Part shown: positions 63,846-64,000 of the stretch, in pieces
How the letters are laid out: each line of letters starts with the position of its first letter
Position numbering within the stretch: the first letter of the stretch is position 1
NCBI RefSeq assembly: GCF_003336705.1
Contig: NZ_QMDL01000003.1
Span: 248,211 to 312,210, forward strand
Source of the DNA: Marinobacter litoralis
Lineage (GTDB): Bacteria; Pseudomonadota; Gammaproteobacteria; Pseudomonadales; Oleiphilaceae
Direction of reading: 5' to 3'
Length of the DNA stretch: 64,000 nt
Translations under genes and position numbers: made by a program
The notes under the pieces: model-generated
What the model was told of the DNA's origin: nothing
The model's database searches: none
Seen by the model: only the letters and a program-made list of their open reading frames with translations

Positions 63846-63902
63846 CACCACCTGGCTCACAGGCCTTGGTGAAATACTCGGAAGAAAAACTGGAGAAAAC
63901 TT

Positions 63903-64000
63903 ATGAAAGCTCGTACTCGTTGGGATGTGGTTTGTACCGTTGAAGACTTGGTTCCGGATTCCGGCATTGCGGTTTGGACGAAAGACGGGCCGGTTGCGGT
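63903..64000 (+). CDS. nirD: Nitrite reductase small subunit NirD (3' partial)
   Basis: Only the first 32 codons are in the window, and the frame is open to the right edge. The start MKARTRWDVVCTVEDLVPDSG, followed by IAVWTKDGPVAV, resembles the beginning of NirD, a Rieske-like-fold subunit that in NirD lacks the Rieske ligands. GGAG lies seven bases upstream of the ATG. The call leans on its position after nirB. Confidence 0.75.
   Translation, partial: MKARTRWDVVCTVEDLVPDSGIAVWTKDGPVA

Overview
The window looks like the chromosome of a Marinobacter-like marine gammaproteobacterium. This is an inference from gene content and gene order (RegBA, a cobalamin cluster with BluB, a nitrate-assimilation cluster next to a PP2C/kinase fusion); no database search was possible. 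No transposase, phage gene, rRNA, tRNA or CRISPR array was seen.

Layout. 1-3.1 kb: the tail of a PEP/pyruvate-binding-domain protein, then a RegB/RegA-type redox two-component pair. 3.1-5.8 kb: a SulP transporter and a persulfide-dioxygenase-like metallo-hydrolase behind a palindromic operator candidate. 5.9-25 kb: a cobalamin island. A riboswitch (20475-20658, minus strand) sits ahead of about 13 kb of co-directional genes: btuB, btuF, btuC, btuD, cobB, cobN, cobO, cobQ, bluB. Separate units carry cobS, cbiB-cobC (PLP enzyme), cobT-cobC (phosphatase) and cobU. The CobN chelatase-like protein carries a signal peptide, which is unexpected. 25-39 kb: mixed housekeeping and signalling genes (cNMP/CBS/DUF294 protein, DnaQ-like exonuclease, TetR-type regulator, SNF and AGCS sodium symporters, PAS chemoreceptor, EamA and MATE exporters, a diguanylate cyclase beside a degenerate HD-GYP protein, a CBS protein, 1-Cys peroxiredoxin). 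39-45 kb: metNIQ, a hypothetical gene, an amidase and a TSUP exporter. 45-47.5 kb: a Fur-box-preceded exbB-exbD-exbD-tonB operon whose TonB contains a 13-copy hexanucleotide repeat.

47.6-64 kb: nitrogen assimilation. It comprises a formate/nitrite-family channel plus a PP2C/Ser-Thr-kinase fusion, assimilatory nitrate reductase nasA, the nitrate ABC transporter nrtABC, the NIT-ANTAR antiterminator nasR, a NirB-N-terminal-like flavoprotein, nirB and the start of nirD. An orphan T6SS hcp and a SprT-like gene lie inside this block.

The main finding is regulatory. Four nitrogen operons have sigma-54 type -24/-12 promoters. Three of them (channel/kinase, nrtABC, flavoprotein-nirB) also have leaders in which hexaloop hairpins with A at loop position 1 and G at position 4 overlap the 5' arm of a terminator hairpin. 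This is the architecture expected for NasR/ANTAR transcription antitermination, and it would place the PP2C/kinase fusion under nitrate-dependent antitermination. The hcp gene also has a sigma-54-like promoter. All regulatory calls were made by eye.
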